A stretch of DNA of 64,000 nucleotides from Sphaeramia orbicularis (lineage: Eukaryota; Chordata; Actinopteri; Kurtiformes; Apogonidae). Shown here one piece after another: positions 53,464-64,000 of the stretch. Positions within the stretch are counted from its first letter, which is position 1. Each line of letters begins with the position of its first letter. A program made the position numbers and the translations under genes. The notes beneath the pieces were generated by a model, which saw only the letters and a list, made by a program, of their open reading frames with translations, was not told where the DNA came from and made no database searches. Where the stretch lies: contig NC_043965.1 in assembly GCF_902148855.1 (NCBI RefSeq), forward strand, positions 26,121,523 to 26,185,522, given 5' to 3'.

Positions 53464-55398
53464 CTGTGAAGAAAAAACATGATATTAGCCTCACAACAAA
53501 AAAAAATTGTCAAAAATAATGTCATGTTAAGAGTGTCAGCTTAGAATAATTTTCTTTTGCTTGGCTATGATTGATTTCAGTTCTGCCTCTGATATCCTGA
53601 GTATCATCCTAAGTAAGATTTCATGTGTCAACATCCCCTAAAACCTAAACTGAAACAGAGACAGAAGGAAAAAGATCTATAAGATTAGTTAACAAATGAC
53701 TCTCTACATATTACAATTAGTTACTCTTGGCAAGGGAGTATGTAGCACACAAGTTATAGTCACGCAGGATCCATTTTCATGGAAGCGGTAAATTGCAGTA
53801 TCTTATGTTGTTAACTGCTATAGTATACCCTCTGTTGGGTCATTCATGCACTTGCAGTGTCAACTGGCTTAAGTTGAAGACAAATTACAGTCACAAGATT
53901 TCACAACAATCTCAATTGTGAACCGGTAAACTATGATATATTATGGTACACTGCAGCATCATTATCCCCGCACTCACATATATGAGTTTTGTAAATTCTT
54001 GTTGACATGCAACAAATATCACCCAATGCAGGTCAAATAAGGGACACTGCAGCTGCATGCACCTTAACCACTCAGCTGGACTCTACAGATTTTGTTAAGC
54101 ACTTAGTAATGATGCCATCTGAAGAGGTTATTTGATCTATGGAGACATCTTAGGGAGTCAGTACTTGTATATTCAACCTGAGATTATTGATTTTAAATAA
54201 TCTGACTGAACTATGAATTATTCACCCCTAGCACTGACTCTTTTCCCACACTGCATTTTACATGTTGCACATTCTGTCAAACTTGTACTTGTCAAATTTT
54301 CACTGATTTAGTTTCATGTGATCCAATAAACTTGTTAGGCAATCAGTCCAAGCTTTCATGTTCCCCCATTTCATGACAAGATACCTGTATTTCAAAACTT
54401 TGTTTACATAATTTTGCATATGTTTTATGGGGGGGTTCTCCAAGCAGTGTTATTTAAAATGACAACATACATATGTGTGTGTAGGGTACTTTTAGTAGTA
54501 GTGGTTGGAAAAGGAAAAACATCAGCACCAGTTGTTTATAAGAAAGCAGTGTATTTCCCAAACTGAACGCAGCAGAGAGAAAAACTTTTCCATGAGTCGA
54601 GCTAATTGTGTAACTGTCTAATAAGTTTTCAGCCACGAAACTGCACTAGTAAGCAAGGAAAATACTGAAGCACAATGAACAATGATGTTGCCCATGTGTC
54701 TGTTTCCTGTCCATGGCCTCATCCTCCTTCTGTGTGACAACATATGACTGCTGTTGTCTTATCATCTGATGGGCCTGTACATGGACCAGACACATGGCCA
54801 GTGGAGCTACCACGGTGAAATGGGAACATAGCTGTGTGAAGACCTTGTTTTCCATGCAGTAATGGTGACAGATAAGTTTGATAAGAGAAAATAACTCAAA
54901 TGACAACAGGATAACATCTAAGAACATCAATAAATCCAGTGACAGTTCATTCTGCATCAGGTTAAGAGCTTTTGCCAGAAGTCAAGGGAACTTTTATTCA
55001 TCGATTTCCCTCTACCATTTATTTGCACTACTCTGCCAGTGTGGGGAACCTCTTCCCTTAAGGCAGTCCATGCCTTTTAACAAACTGGTCTATTATCCTG
55101 TCTCATCCTCCCTGAAAGCCCAAAGCTGATCACTTGATCACCATGTGTTCTGCTGCCTCAACATGTGCAGACATAGAGGAATTCAAACCAATAAATCAAG
55201 AACCTCCCACAAAATATGTCCAAGTTTTAGTAACAACAAAACACAAAATATCTTCAACCAACTCTGAGCTCCTGTTCCTGACTGAATGGCAAACTGCACA
55301 GGAACAGGCCCGACCCATGAAAACTCATTATTCTTGTCATGTCACAGACAAATTATTGATCGACTCTCATATAAAGACCTGCTGCGGCTGACACTTAC
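53464..55398. other. Intron of the long coro1c transcript
   Basis: GT-AG intron from the donor AACTG|GTAAGT at 55399 to the acceptor at 53464. No gene is seen in it; open frames up to 103 codons are unremarkable. Confidence 0.55.
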
Positions 55399-55536
55399 CA
55401 GTTAGACGTTGTGGCTGACTCGATCGTCCGCTCTCAGGATCGACAGACTGCTCTTTGTTGGTTGTTTGGTGATGTTCAGTCCTCCCTCAAATGCACAAGC
55501 AATGAGAGCCTTATATTACATCCATGTGATGTCACA
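55399..55536 (-). promoter_or_regulatory. TATA promoter and 5' UTR exon upstream of the 51210 exon
   Basis: On the minus strand TATAAG lies at 55515-55510, preceded by a CRE/ATF-like TGACATCA (GTGATGTCAC on plus at 55526-55535). About 30 bp downstream a start near 55485 would give an 87-base non-coding exon ending in a strong donor at 55399. TATA plus CRE contrasts with the GC-rich canonical coro1c promoter and suggests regulated or tissue-specific expression. Confidence 0.6.
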
Positions 55537-58495
55537 GCACATTTGACTAACACAATCAGGGGAAACTCAGACTTGTAGCTTTACTTATTCCTATCTTGAA
55601 AAATTATGTATCTTTAATATTACTGTCACAATATTTGAGTGGATCAAAATATGTGGAATACACAGAATGCCTTGAAGTTTTATTTACAACATTTCCTGAG
55701 ATGGAAATTCTGAACTTTTCCTCCTCTGCTTCAAGGTTAAGACAGACAACACAACTGGGTCATCTGGATGCAATGCTTGTCCTCTTGTTTTCATCTCTTT
55801 TTTCACTTAACACAGCTAACATGCTAACATCATTTTCTGCACAGTTAAAGTTATTTCCCTCCAGGAGCCAAGCTTAGGTAAGTAGCTGAAGGAATGCTTC
55901 TGCTGGAATAGACAGTGGGTTAATTAAGCAAACCAGAGTAAGTGCAGGAATGCAGGGAAATTATCTGGAAAAAAACTAACTTTTTTCTTTTGTTTCTCTT
56001 TGTTTCTGTGGTAACCTACAAAACAGGATATACACTCAGATAATAAAACAAAAGTGTAGGTATGGTAGCCAAGAATCCATCGACTGAATAGGGGAAGAGG
56101 GCCTGGCCCACACCCTGCGATTGTGGACTGACGGCTGCAGTGATGATAGACAGGCAGCTACAAGTTCTCCTACACATGCCAAGTAGTATTTCTGTGTTTC
56201 AGAAGTGTTACAGGCCAATATGCCTCTAGTTGAGCCAATATGACTCTAATTTGGGATCATTAATTCAAAACACACAGCACAAGAATCTAGTCTAAGTCAA
56301 TTAAATGTCCACACGTGTTACAGAAGACGCAGATTTCCATTTCACCTCCATTCGTGTCTCAACTCTTGAAACATAAATGCTCTGTATGTTTTATGACGCT
56401 GTCATTTCACAAGTACAAGTCCATGTAATGTGTTTGTTACTTCAAAGTGTCACCATGCTTATACTGTACACAGCAGACTATTCATCATACAGACACACAC
56501 AGTCATATAGGCCTAGAGGAACAAGAGCCATGTAACTTAAGTAATTCACTGATGTCATGCAAACGGGGACAGGAAGCCAAATGTTATATAAGCTGGCTGT
56601 TAGAAAAATGCTCTCCTGCCAAAGCATACAGATGGGGGCACGGTGATGTCATTTCAGGATACACACCATTGCAGCCGAGTCGCTGAACAGATATTTACTC
56701 ATGTCTGCGACAGATTCTTAAACACATTGAGAATCCAGCTCAGAGGTACACATTAACCCAGGATAATATTAAGATAAATGGTAACAAAGAAGTTAGGAAA
56801 GTTTAAATGTAGATAAACTAATTATGTGGAAATCATCACTACAAGTTCTAGGTCTTGAAGGGTTAAACTCATTAAATATTTCTTCTTGCTACAATTTTCC
56901 GCTGAATAAACAAGATACATAGGATTTTATGTAAAAGAAATGTTTATTTCCATAATTAACACATACAGTACATTATTTTGACCAACTTAAAAAGTGCAAT
57001 ATGCATTCAAACTACAGCAATGTACAGTACAAAAGTTACTGCATACTTAAATATAAAAAGAAAATGGTTACAAAACTGTGAAGTAACCTATTGTGATCAT
57101 TGTCACATGAGTGTGACACAAGCTTTAAAACTCATTGATGATATGAGTATAAAAGCTTAACAGCTATGAGCCCAATGACCCCATCAAGTCTCTTTTCATT
57201 TCTCCCAAAGGTGCAAAAAGATGTGACAGCATTTAAATACATACATGATTGACATAGTAATTCACATTTTTTGTACAGCTTCAGTGGTGTTTCCAATTCG
57301 TTGAGACAGCCAAAGAACTTTGGTCTTTCACATTTCAAAAAGCACAAATGACTTTAAATATTGGCAACTCTCATGAATGTGTTAATTTAAGGTACAGAAG
57401 GTTTGGATGTTATATGTTTTTAAAATCTTATCCAAAATGTTTATGGAGCTTTATTCTGGGAAAACCCCACAGATAGATTTTATGAACCAACTGCTGTAAA
57501 ACCTCAGTTTCTGTCACACTACACATTTGTTTGATTTCAAGCCATGCAACGTGACTCTTCACTCTCATGATAAAATGATAACATAGTTCTAAAGTTATTT
57601 TGGAGGATAGCTTGCTGTGTACCAGTATTCACTTATAAAAAAGCAGTGCAAAGGAACAACAAACTCAGAAATGTTTCTGTTCTGTTTGTTGAAAACAGTG
57701 AACATGCCTCTGGCAAAAATAAAGTCACAACCCTTTTGTTTCATGTTCGCCCCATTCACTCACTCAGACTCACATATAATCACGCATTAATGCATTACGA
57801 CACACACCTCTGGTTTAATAATGAGCTCAGAACTGATTTAGTCTTACTCTCACTTAAGTCAACATCAGAAAATGAACTGAATTAAACTCCAGCCTGGTGT
57901 TTTATCTGAAAAAAGAGCTCCATAAATGCAACACGAGGTAACCATTAATTTTACAACCCTCTAGACTCTAAAACATCAACTGTGCGGTAAACGACTCAAC
58001 ATTTACTGATCACTTTGCTTTCTGTCGAGAACCATTATGTGTCTCAGGTTCATGGAAGAAGGATACCAGAAAGGTAAAAATAATGTTAAGTGCCAAAGAA
58101 TACCATAGCATATTTTGGTACATGACAGGTTCTAACAGCTGTGATTTTAAAGGTTAAAGAGTGTCTTGCATTCTCTCATCCTGCAGTCTAACACAGCTCT
58201 GTGCCTCTGGTCTCATAGGTAAGGCACTTGTTTGTCCATGACTCAAACAAAGTTAGAGGTGAACTGATGGCTTTGCACACTTGTCAGATACAGCAATATG
58301 ACTTTAATCACTGTGAACAGCAGTTTGAGAAACTATGTGGCAAAGGAGAGCATACACCCCTTAAACAGTTGGCATTATTTTGTTTTGTTGTTCATTTCCT
58401 TAGACTCTTGTTTCCAGGATCTGTACAACCTTCTCCAGTCCACATACTGATAGATGAGGACATGGCTGGAGGATATGTAATCTCTTCTTGATGTG
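55537..58495. other. Intergenic gap and ssh1 3' UTR
   Basis: The right part is the ssh1 3' UTR. Minus-strand AATAAA signals occur near 57450 and 56943, so the UTR is about 1.0-1.6 kb. The 55.54-56.9 kb part holds no recognised gene. Confidence 0.5.
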
Positions 58496-61400
58496 TCAGC
58501 TCCTAGGCTCGTATGGTAGTGCTCTCTCTGGAGTGTGCAAGTCTTTGCAGGGTCGGGGTTGAGCAGGTGTGGTTGGGGAATCCCAGTCCAGGCCTGGGTC
58601 TGGCTCTGGGGACAGTGAGAGGAGCAGCAACGTTCCTGCATCTGATGAGCAGGCTGAACACAGGTCCTCGGAGGAGAAATTGAGGCTGCCCAACTTGGCC
58701 AGCGAGTTGGACCGCTTCAGCCTCGAGGGCACTGTCAGGCCCGCCAGGCGCATGCGGGTTTCGATCTCCTGCGCCCTCTGACGTACTAGACCAGGTTTCC
58801 CTCTCACGCTGCGCAGACTGTCACTGCTGGAGCTGCGTGTCAGGGTGGAGCCGTGGGGAGACGTGGTTGGTGTGAGCAGCCCAGACCCCACCACCCCCAA
58901 CAAGGCTTCGTTGGTCAGTGGCACCACAAGTGGCTCTAACCGCACTTGGCATGGTGTAGAAGATTTTGGGAAGTCCCCAGTAAAGCAAGAGAACTCTTCT
59001 TCCTCCTCGGTGTGAAAGGAGCTCTTCTTGGACATTTGGCATGCGTGCAAAGGCTTCAGGGACTGCAGGCCATCCTGGGACAAACCTGAAAGTCTCTCTA
59101 GTCTCTCTGCACGGCGGCGGACCAACCCAGACCTCCGTAGCTGCACAAGAGTCTCTTGTTGCTGACCAATGTAGCAGGCCATTGCAGGCTTCTCTTCCCC
59201 TAAATCCATTCTCATCAGCACAGGCAGAGCTTCTGAAACATCTTCACACTGATTTTTCTCACTCTCAGTCTTTACTTCTAATAGTGGACCACTGTCCTCT
59301 GACTCCACTAGGTGCACTGAATCTTCTGTCTGTTCCACTGTGGAAGGCAAGGTTGCACAGTTGGCACATTCACACAGAGGGCCACAAGGGCGTAGCAGGC
59401 GCGCTGAAGACACAAGGCTGTCACAGGAGGTTTGGGTTAAAGGGAATGATGAAGCACTTGGGATTTCAAGGGGACTGCGGTTAAGGCAAAGCTTAGACAC
59501 TAAGGGTGGAGAGACTTCCTTCTTCTTGGACTCACAATCCCACCAAGACAGGGAAGCATCAGCTGGAGGAGGGATCAGGGAGTCACTGTCCTAAAATAAA
59601 AGTAAATGAAAGGAAAAGTGGTAATTTCCATACAATTCATTCAATTAAAAAAGTACAATAAAGTGCTAAGCGTCCCCAGCACTTTATTGTAAAAGTCAGG
59701 CTCCTCTAACTTACACTGAGGCTCTGTGGAGTACTCAAATGGTTGTTGTTGTTGGAATTTTCATTCAGGGTCGCCAGGTCCATCCCATTGCCCTCTGCAT
59801 CCCCTTCAACTTCTACATCTTGTGTTTCTTCCCCTCCACCTCCTTCCCCTCCCCCTCCGTCATCTGGTTGCATGAGTACCTCCATCTCTGCCTCTTCTTT
59901 TTGCACCTCCTCCTCATCCTCCTCTTCCACTGTACTAAACTCTAGCCTCAGGCGCAGCTCCTCCAGAGGCTCCGGCCCCCGACTGCAGGTCTGGGCAGCA
60001 GTTCCCTCGGCTGACGGCCCAAAGTGTGGTAGTGGCAGACCGTCCCGTCCATCGAAGGCCTCATCGTCCAACAGCGCATCCCGCTCCACATCTTCAATTT
60101 CTATGAAAACCTTTTCCATTCCCAGAAGGGGGGGACCGCGCACTGGTGTCGAGGGCTCGCTGTCCAGGGCGGAGTCCGAGAGCCGACGAAAGTAATAGTT
60201 GTTATAGGCAGGATCGATCTCCAATGCAACAGTCCTGCATGGTGACGGGCATGCGGCACCTTTATCCGACAAAGCCTCCTCACAGCAGGGAGACATGCCA
60301 GGCTCTGGGGTCACATGGTCTCCCTCGTCTCCTCCACAGCACTGGGCCGACCCCTGCTGCCCCTCAACCATCTCACAGTCTGCATCTGGATGCCACAGCT
60401 TGTTGTGACGTTGTTTGCTGGGAAAAGAGGATTAGTGATTTATTATTTTAATAGAATTTTAATTTACTACAAAAGACTAAATGCATCCAGGCCAGGACAG
60501 GTAGAAGCAGAGGTGACAAGGTTTCAGACAGGGTTGCATCCACACAAACACCCAATACATTGTACAATTGATAACAACAATGCTAATAGTTAAACTTCGT
60601 GTTTCTCAGTTGATTAGATCTGTATATTGTTACGATAACTTTTTTTTCCAAGTTATATTTTCTTGACATCTTTTCAAGGAGTCTGTAACTGTCATTTCAT
60701 CTGTCTTAAGATGTATGACTTTGAATATATTTTTAGGTGAAATAAGTCAGATGTATTTTTGATCAAGTCATTTATAGTAACTTTTACTGCATTTAATGAG
60801 ACCTTAACTATCATGTCACTTGGCAATCGGTTTCAAGCAAAAGGAGTAGTATATATGTACATAAACATATTTTTTTCTGTTGAGTAGGGCCATTGGGTAA
60901 GTTATAGTTACCAATAGTAAGTCCCGGAACCAAAGAGTGAGGCTGTGCATATTTTTTTGACATAGGAAGCGGACCTAAATCTGACATACAGAAGCAGATT
61001 GTCCAACTCAACGATTGCACATAAACACATATAATATGAAGAAAAAAAACAGATGATACAACAATAAACATCTTCCCTGAGAAAACACTACACATAACTG
61101 ACACAGAATTGGCATGCATAGACACAAGTGACTGTACCTGGCATCCAAGATGCCCTCATACTCCGCCAGCTGTCTCATGAAAGCAGGGTTGGGACGAGTG
61201 ATGCTTCTTTTTTGCTTGACAAAGTTGTAAGCTTTCTCCAGCGACCAGCCAAACTCCTTCATGGCATAAGCAATGACAGTAGACGCAGACCGACTCACAC
61301 CCATCTTGCAGTGGACAAGACATTTGGAGTGGTTCTTTCTGTAAGTTGACAACAATTGAGAACATAAATATAATAATGTGGAAAAAGTACCATATAAAAG

Positions 61401-62261
61401 CTGTTTTTTTGACTCTCATTCTGAACATTATGAAGAAAAAGAACAGTAATTATACTGTATTAATACACAGATATAGTTTACATTAGTGAAACTTATAATA
61501 AAATAATATTTGTGACTTTGCAACCTGTTCTAAATTATTTATGAGGCTTATTTTTTCAGTTGAATCATGATTTATGAGAAGAAAGTTTGAATGGTTTTAT
61601 GGTAGCACCATGTTGTTAGATGCACTAATGACTCACTTTGCTTTAACAATGAAGTTGTATGTGTCATTCCAGTGAGCTAGCAGGTCAGTGGTCTCTTCAT
61701 CGTAGACACGTATGTTGTGATAACTGAATGTGCCTGGAAAGAAATTGTCGATCTCCCTGGTAACATTGAGGATATAGCCCACCCTACAGAGGAAAGACAA
61801 TGTTAATTCATCAACAACATTCTTTTGTGCTCAAATCACAGAGAAAAATATGTTTTGTGTGTGGTTATCTTTGTTTCTCCTTAATATCAAATAAATCACC
61901 CTGTCTCTTGCAGTTCCTCCAAATTAGATGCATTCCATTCGGATCCCTACAAACAAATGAGGGAAAGTACTGTTGAGACTGAATACATTTTCCAGGGTCT
62001 GTAAGAGTTATTTCAGAGGAAACAGTCTTCCTTTGGGATATAAAGGAACGGAAACTGTTCGGTCTCATGTAATCACACAAAAATAACACATATGTTTTTG
62101 TTAAGTGTAAGAGAAAATGCTTAATGTCGCACCAAGTAGACATGATCAAAGATGAGGGTGGCTTTATCCATCTGACCCAGAATCAGCAGCATCTCATTGT
62201 CGATGAACTCCTTGTACTCCTTCAGGTTACAGTTCATGTGCTGCTCCAACTCAGTACGGAT
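58496..62261 (-). CDS. ssh1: Slingshot protein phosphatase 1, 3' half (six exons in window)
   Basis: Slingshot removes the inhibitory phosphate from cofilin/ADF. Exons (minus): 62133-62261, 61900-61946, 61637-61783, 61138-61338, 59715-60417, 58496-59590 (stop TGA 58498), all in frame. They give the DEK-C domain end (IRTELEQHMNCNLKEYKEFID), then the dual-specificity phosphatase domain (GQMDKATLIFDHVYLGSEWNASNLEEL, YDEETTDLLAHW) with the active-site loop HCKMGVSRS. The tail keeps the segment LTRSSSSDSLRSVRGKPGLV and KRSNSLAKLGSLNFSSEDL, which hold the 14-3-3-binding serines of human SSH1 (Ser937, Ser978). The end of the tail is shorter and different from human. Exons for the N-terminal SSH domain lie beyond the window. 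It neighbours coro1c, which acts in the same actin-turnover process; the pairing is conserved in human. Confidence 0.96.
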
Positions 62262-62313
62262 CTGTGAAAAAAAAAAACAAACAAAAAACATTAAAAAAAA
62301 CATTACATTAAAG

Positions 62314-62550
62314 TAGTGATAGGGACGAGACCGCCTATGTTGAAAGCGAGTGAAGACCGAGTCTTTGAAGGGGCGAGACCGAGACCATTGGTTTTCAAAT
62401 GCAGTCGAGACCGAGTCTTTCAGAAGTCGAGACCAAGACCATAAAAACAAGTCAGTTTTCATAACCATGATTTAATATCAATCCAGTTAATAAAAAACAG
62501 TTAGGCCTACAGACTAATCTAGACTGGGAATTGTTTATAGGAGCAGTCTT

Positions 62551-62627
<77 letters not shown>

Positions 62628-63657
62628 AATATCACTACAAATATATAATATTATCATTTTTTGAATGAATGCTTTGTTTTGAACATGAAAATTTAAATCA
62701 TTCGACAAAACAATGTTATAAATGAACAATATTTAGTTAACAATGAACAAAAATAGAAGCATTTACAACACATCAACAGTGATAAACTGTCTCAACCTTG
62801 TACCCGGGCTCTAACCTTTGCTCATACTACAGTATGTTCCAGACAGATTTACTTTCTGCAGGAGATTTCACTCTGCATTGTCTAGAACACATAGAAGAGG
62901 CAGCATCATGGCTCTTCAACCAGGTCCTTGTATACTTTCTTGGATTAAACTTGAAAGTAGGTGGGTCGTTAATATTAATCATCGTCAAGTTGAAAGACGT
63001 TTATTGTGCCTTTCTCATTTGCATTTCCAATAATTGTGCTTCTTTCAACGAGACGTGCAGTGACCTGTCAATCAACTGGAGTAGCACTGGCACCTGAGGT
63101 GTAAAGTCAGGTTCCAGATGTGGTCAGCGTCAAGGGACATTTTGAGTCTCCGAACGATGTGAGTCGTGCATGCATAGACATCGTCTGGAGACTCAAATCA
63201 TCCCTTGACACATGGCTCACATCCCCACCTGGCACACACACAGTCATGGTTAGCACAGCTCAGCTCTGAAGTAAAGTTAGCTCAGCACCAAGTTTAGCTC
63301 AGCCTAGCCTGGGACAGCGGGATCTGGCAGGCGGAGTGGAGCTGGTTCGGCCCCGTCAGCCCAGTCTGGATACGAACACCCACAAAATGGCACACATCAG
63401 GGGGATTTAGAGGAGGGTATACACAATGCTGACTGCAAAATAAGTTGGTATACCCTGGACTACACCAGTGGCTGGAATGGAATGGAATGGAAATCTGTTG
63501 GTCTCATGGACTTGCTCTTAAATTACGCGTCCTTCTCCTCCCACCACGGTCCGAGACCGAGTCAAGACCGATTCCTTGAAGGGTCAAGTCCGAGACAAGA
63601 CCGAGAAAGCAGAAAATGGTCTCGAGTCTGAGACCAGACTCGAGTACTATAACACTA
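62314..63657. mobile_element. hAT-type DNA transposon, non-autonomous (1,344 bp)
   Basis: The ends read TAGTG...CACTA, the hAT form, and are flanked by an 8-bp target duplication CATTAAAG (62306-62313) / CATTAGAG (63658-63665) with one mismatch. Both subterminal regions are packed with short CGAGACC / GAGACCGAG / CGAGTCT repeats, likely transposase-binding sites. I recognise no transposase inside; the 99-codon frame at 62798 has no family motif. An internal inverted repeat lies at 63100-63230, and an (AT)n run lies inside. It is in an ssh1 intron. Confidence 0.85.
62556..62625. repeat. (AT)n microsatellite inside the hAT element
   Basis: About 35 AT units without interruption. Confidence 0.95.
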
Positions 63658-63665
63658 CATTAGAG

Positions 63666-64000
63666 TACATCTCTAGTATTTAAAAATACACTGTAGAATT
63701 TACAGAGGCTTTTTACGTTGAAAGCTTCAGTAATAATATGTTTTGGTGTACTTGGGCAAATAATAAGTTATAATAATAGTGATCCAGCACATTGCAAATC
63801 AAGTTGTCTGTGAGAAAGGTAGACTTCTGCACCTCCTCTCTGATCTGTTTTCAGGCTTTAAAAGCTCTAGCTCTAGATGTAAGAATCTGGCCAATCACAG
63901 GTCTTCTCAGAGAGGGCAATATAAAAATTAAACGCTGTCAAGAATTCATCAGATGCTCCTACATCGCTGTTCCCCCTGCTGTGATATTTTGGCTTTCTTA
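63666..64000. other. ssh1 intron, continuing out of the window
   Basis: No exon or repeat recognised. Confidence 0.5.

Noticed and set aside
53021-53482. Plus-strand 153-codon frame
   Set aside because: Antisense of the Glu-rich start of the 51210 exon; it has no features of its own.
59041-60195. Plus-strand frames of 147 and 150 codons
   Set aside because: Antisense shadows of the ssh1 tail exons, which read in frame on the minus strand.

Overview
The window is nuclear DNA of a bony fish. The evidence is multi-exon genes with GT-AG introns, long AT-rich introns, many di- and trinucleotide microsatellites, and Tc1/mariner and hAT DNA transposons of the kinds common in ray-finned fish. Gene content and order match the human 12q24 block SART3-ISCU-TMEM119-CORO1C-SSH1. 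I recognise no retrovirus, LTR element, CRISPR array, tRNA or rRNA.

Layout from left to right. sart3 (minus, 5' half only, bases 14-3303) faces iscu (plus, 3494-5600) across a 190-bp GC-box promoter. iscu meets tail to tail an intron-less-coding LRR membrane receptor gene (minus, 6202-7608). tmem119 (minus, 10894-11640) follows. Bases 15.4-17.3 kb hold a cluster of small DNA transposons. coro1c (minus) has its coding exons between 20479 and 37544, with 10- and 12.6-kb introns and a GC-rich first exon near 50.2 kb. ssh1 (minus, 58496-62261, 3' half only) closes the window, and a hAT element sits in its intron.

The most interesting item is a 2.25-kb open exon at 51210-53463. It looks at first like a separate single-exon gene of 756 codons. 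Seven codons before its stop it carries a splice donor (AAAG|GTAGGC) in phase 1. The coro1c exon holding the usual start begins with two bases before that ATG, so joining the two gives an open frame (K-D-M-R-R-V). I therefore read it as an alternative first coding exon of coro1c, with its own TATA promoter near 55.5 kb. It would make a coronin of about 1,223 residues with a roughly 750-residue disordered acidic N-terminus. This is an inference from phase and signals and needs transcript evidence.

Other points of note: clustered one-base indels in conserved exons of sart3 (exon 2) and iscu (exons 3-4), probably a local consensus-quality problem; a predicted start-stop uORF at the splice junction of the LRR gene; strong CTCF-like motifs in convergent orientation at 3.4 and 40.3 kb; and two 97%-identical Tc1 derivatives in inverted orientation around the LRR gene and tmem119.

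Functionally the genes are mixed. There are two housekeeping genes (U4/U6 recycling factor sart3, Fe-S scaffold iscu), two membrane proteins (LRR receptor, tmem119), and two actin regulators placed side by side (coro1c, which works with Arp2/3 and cofilin, and ssh1, which dephosphorylates cofilin).
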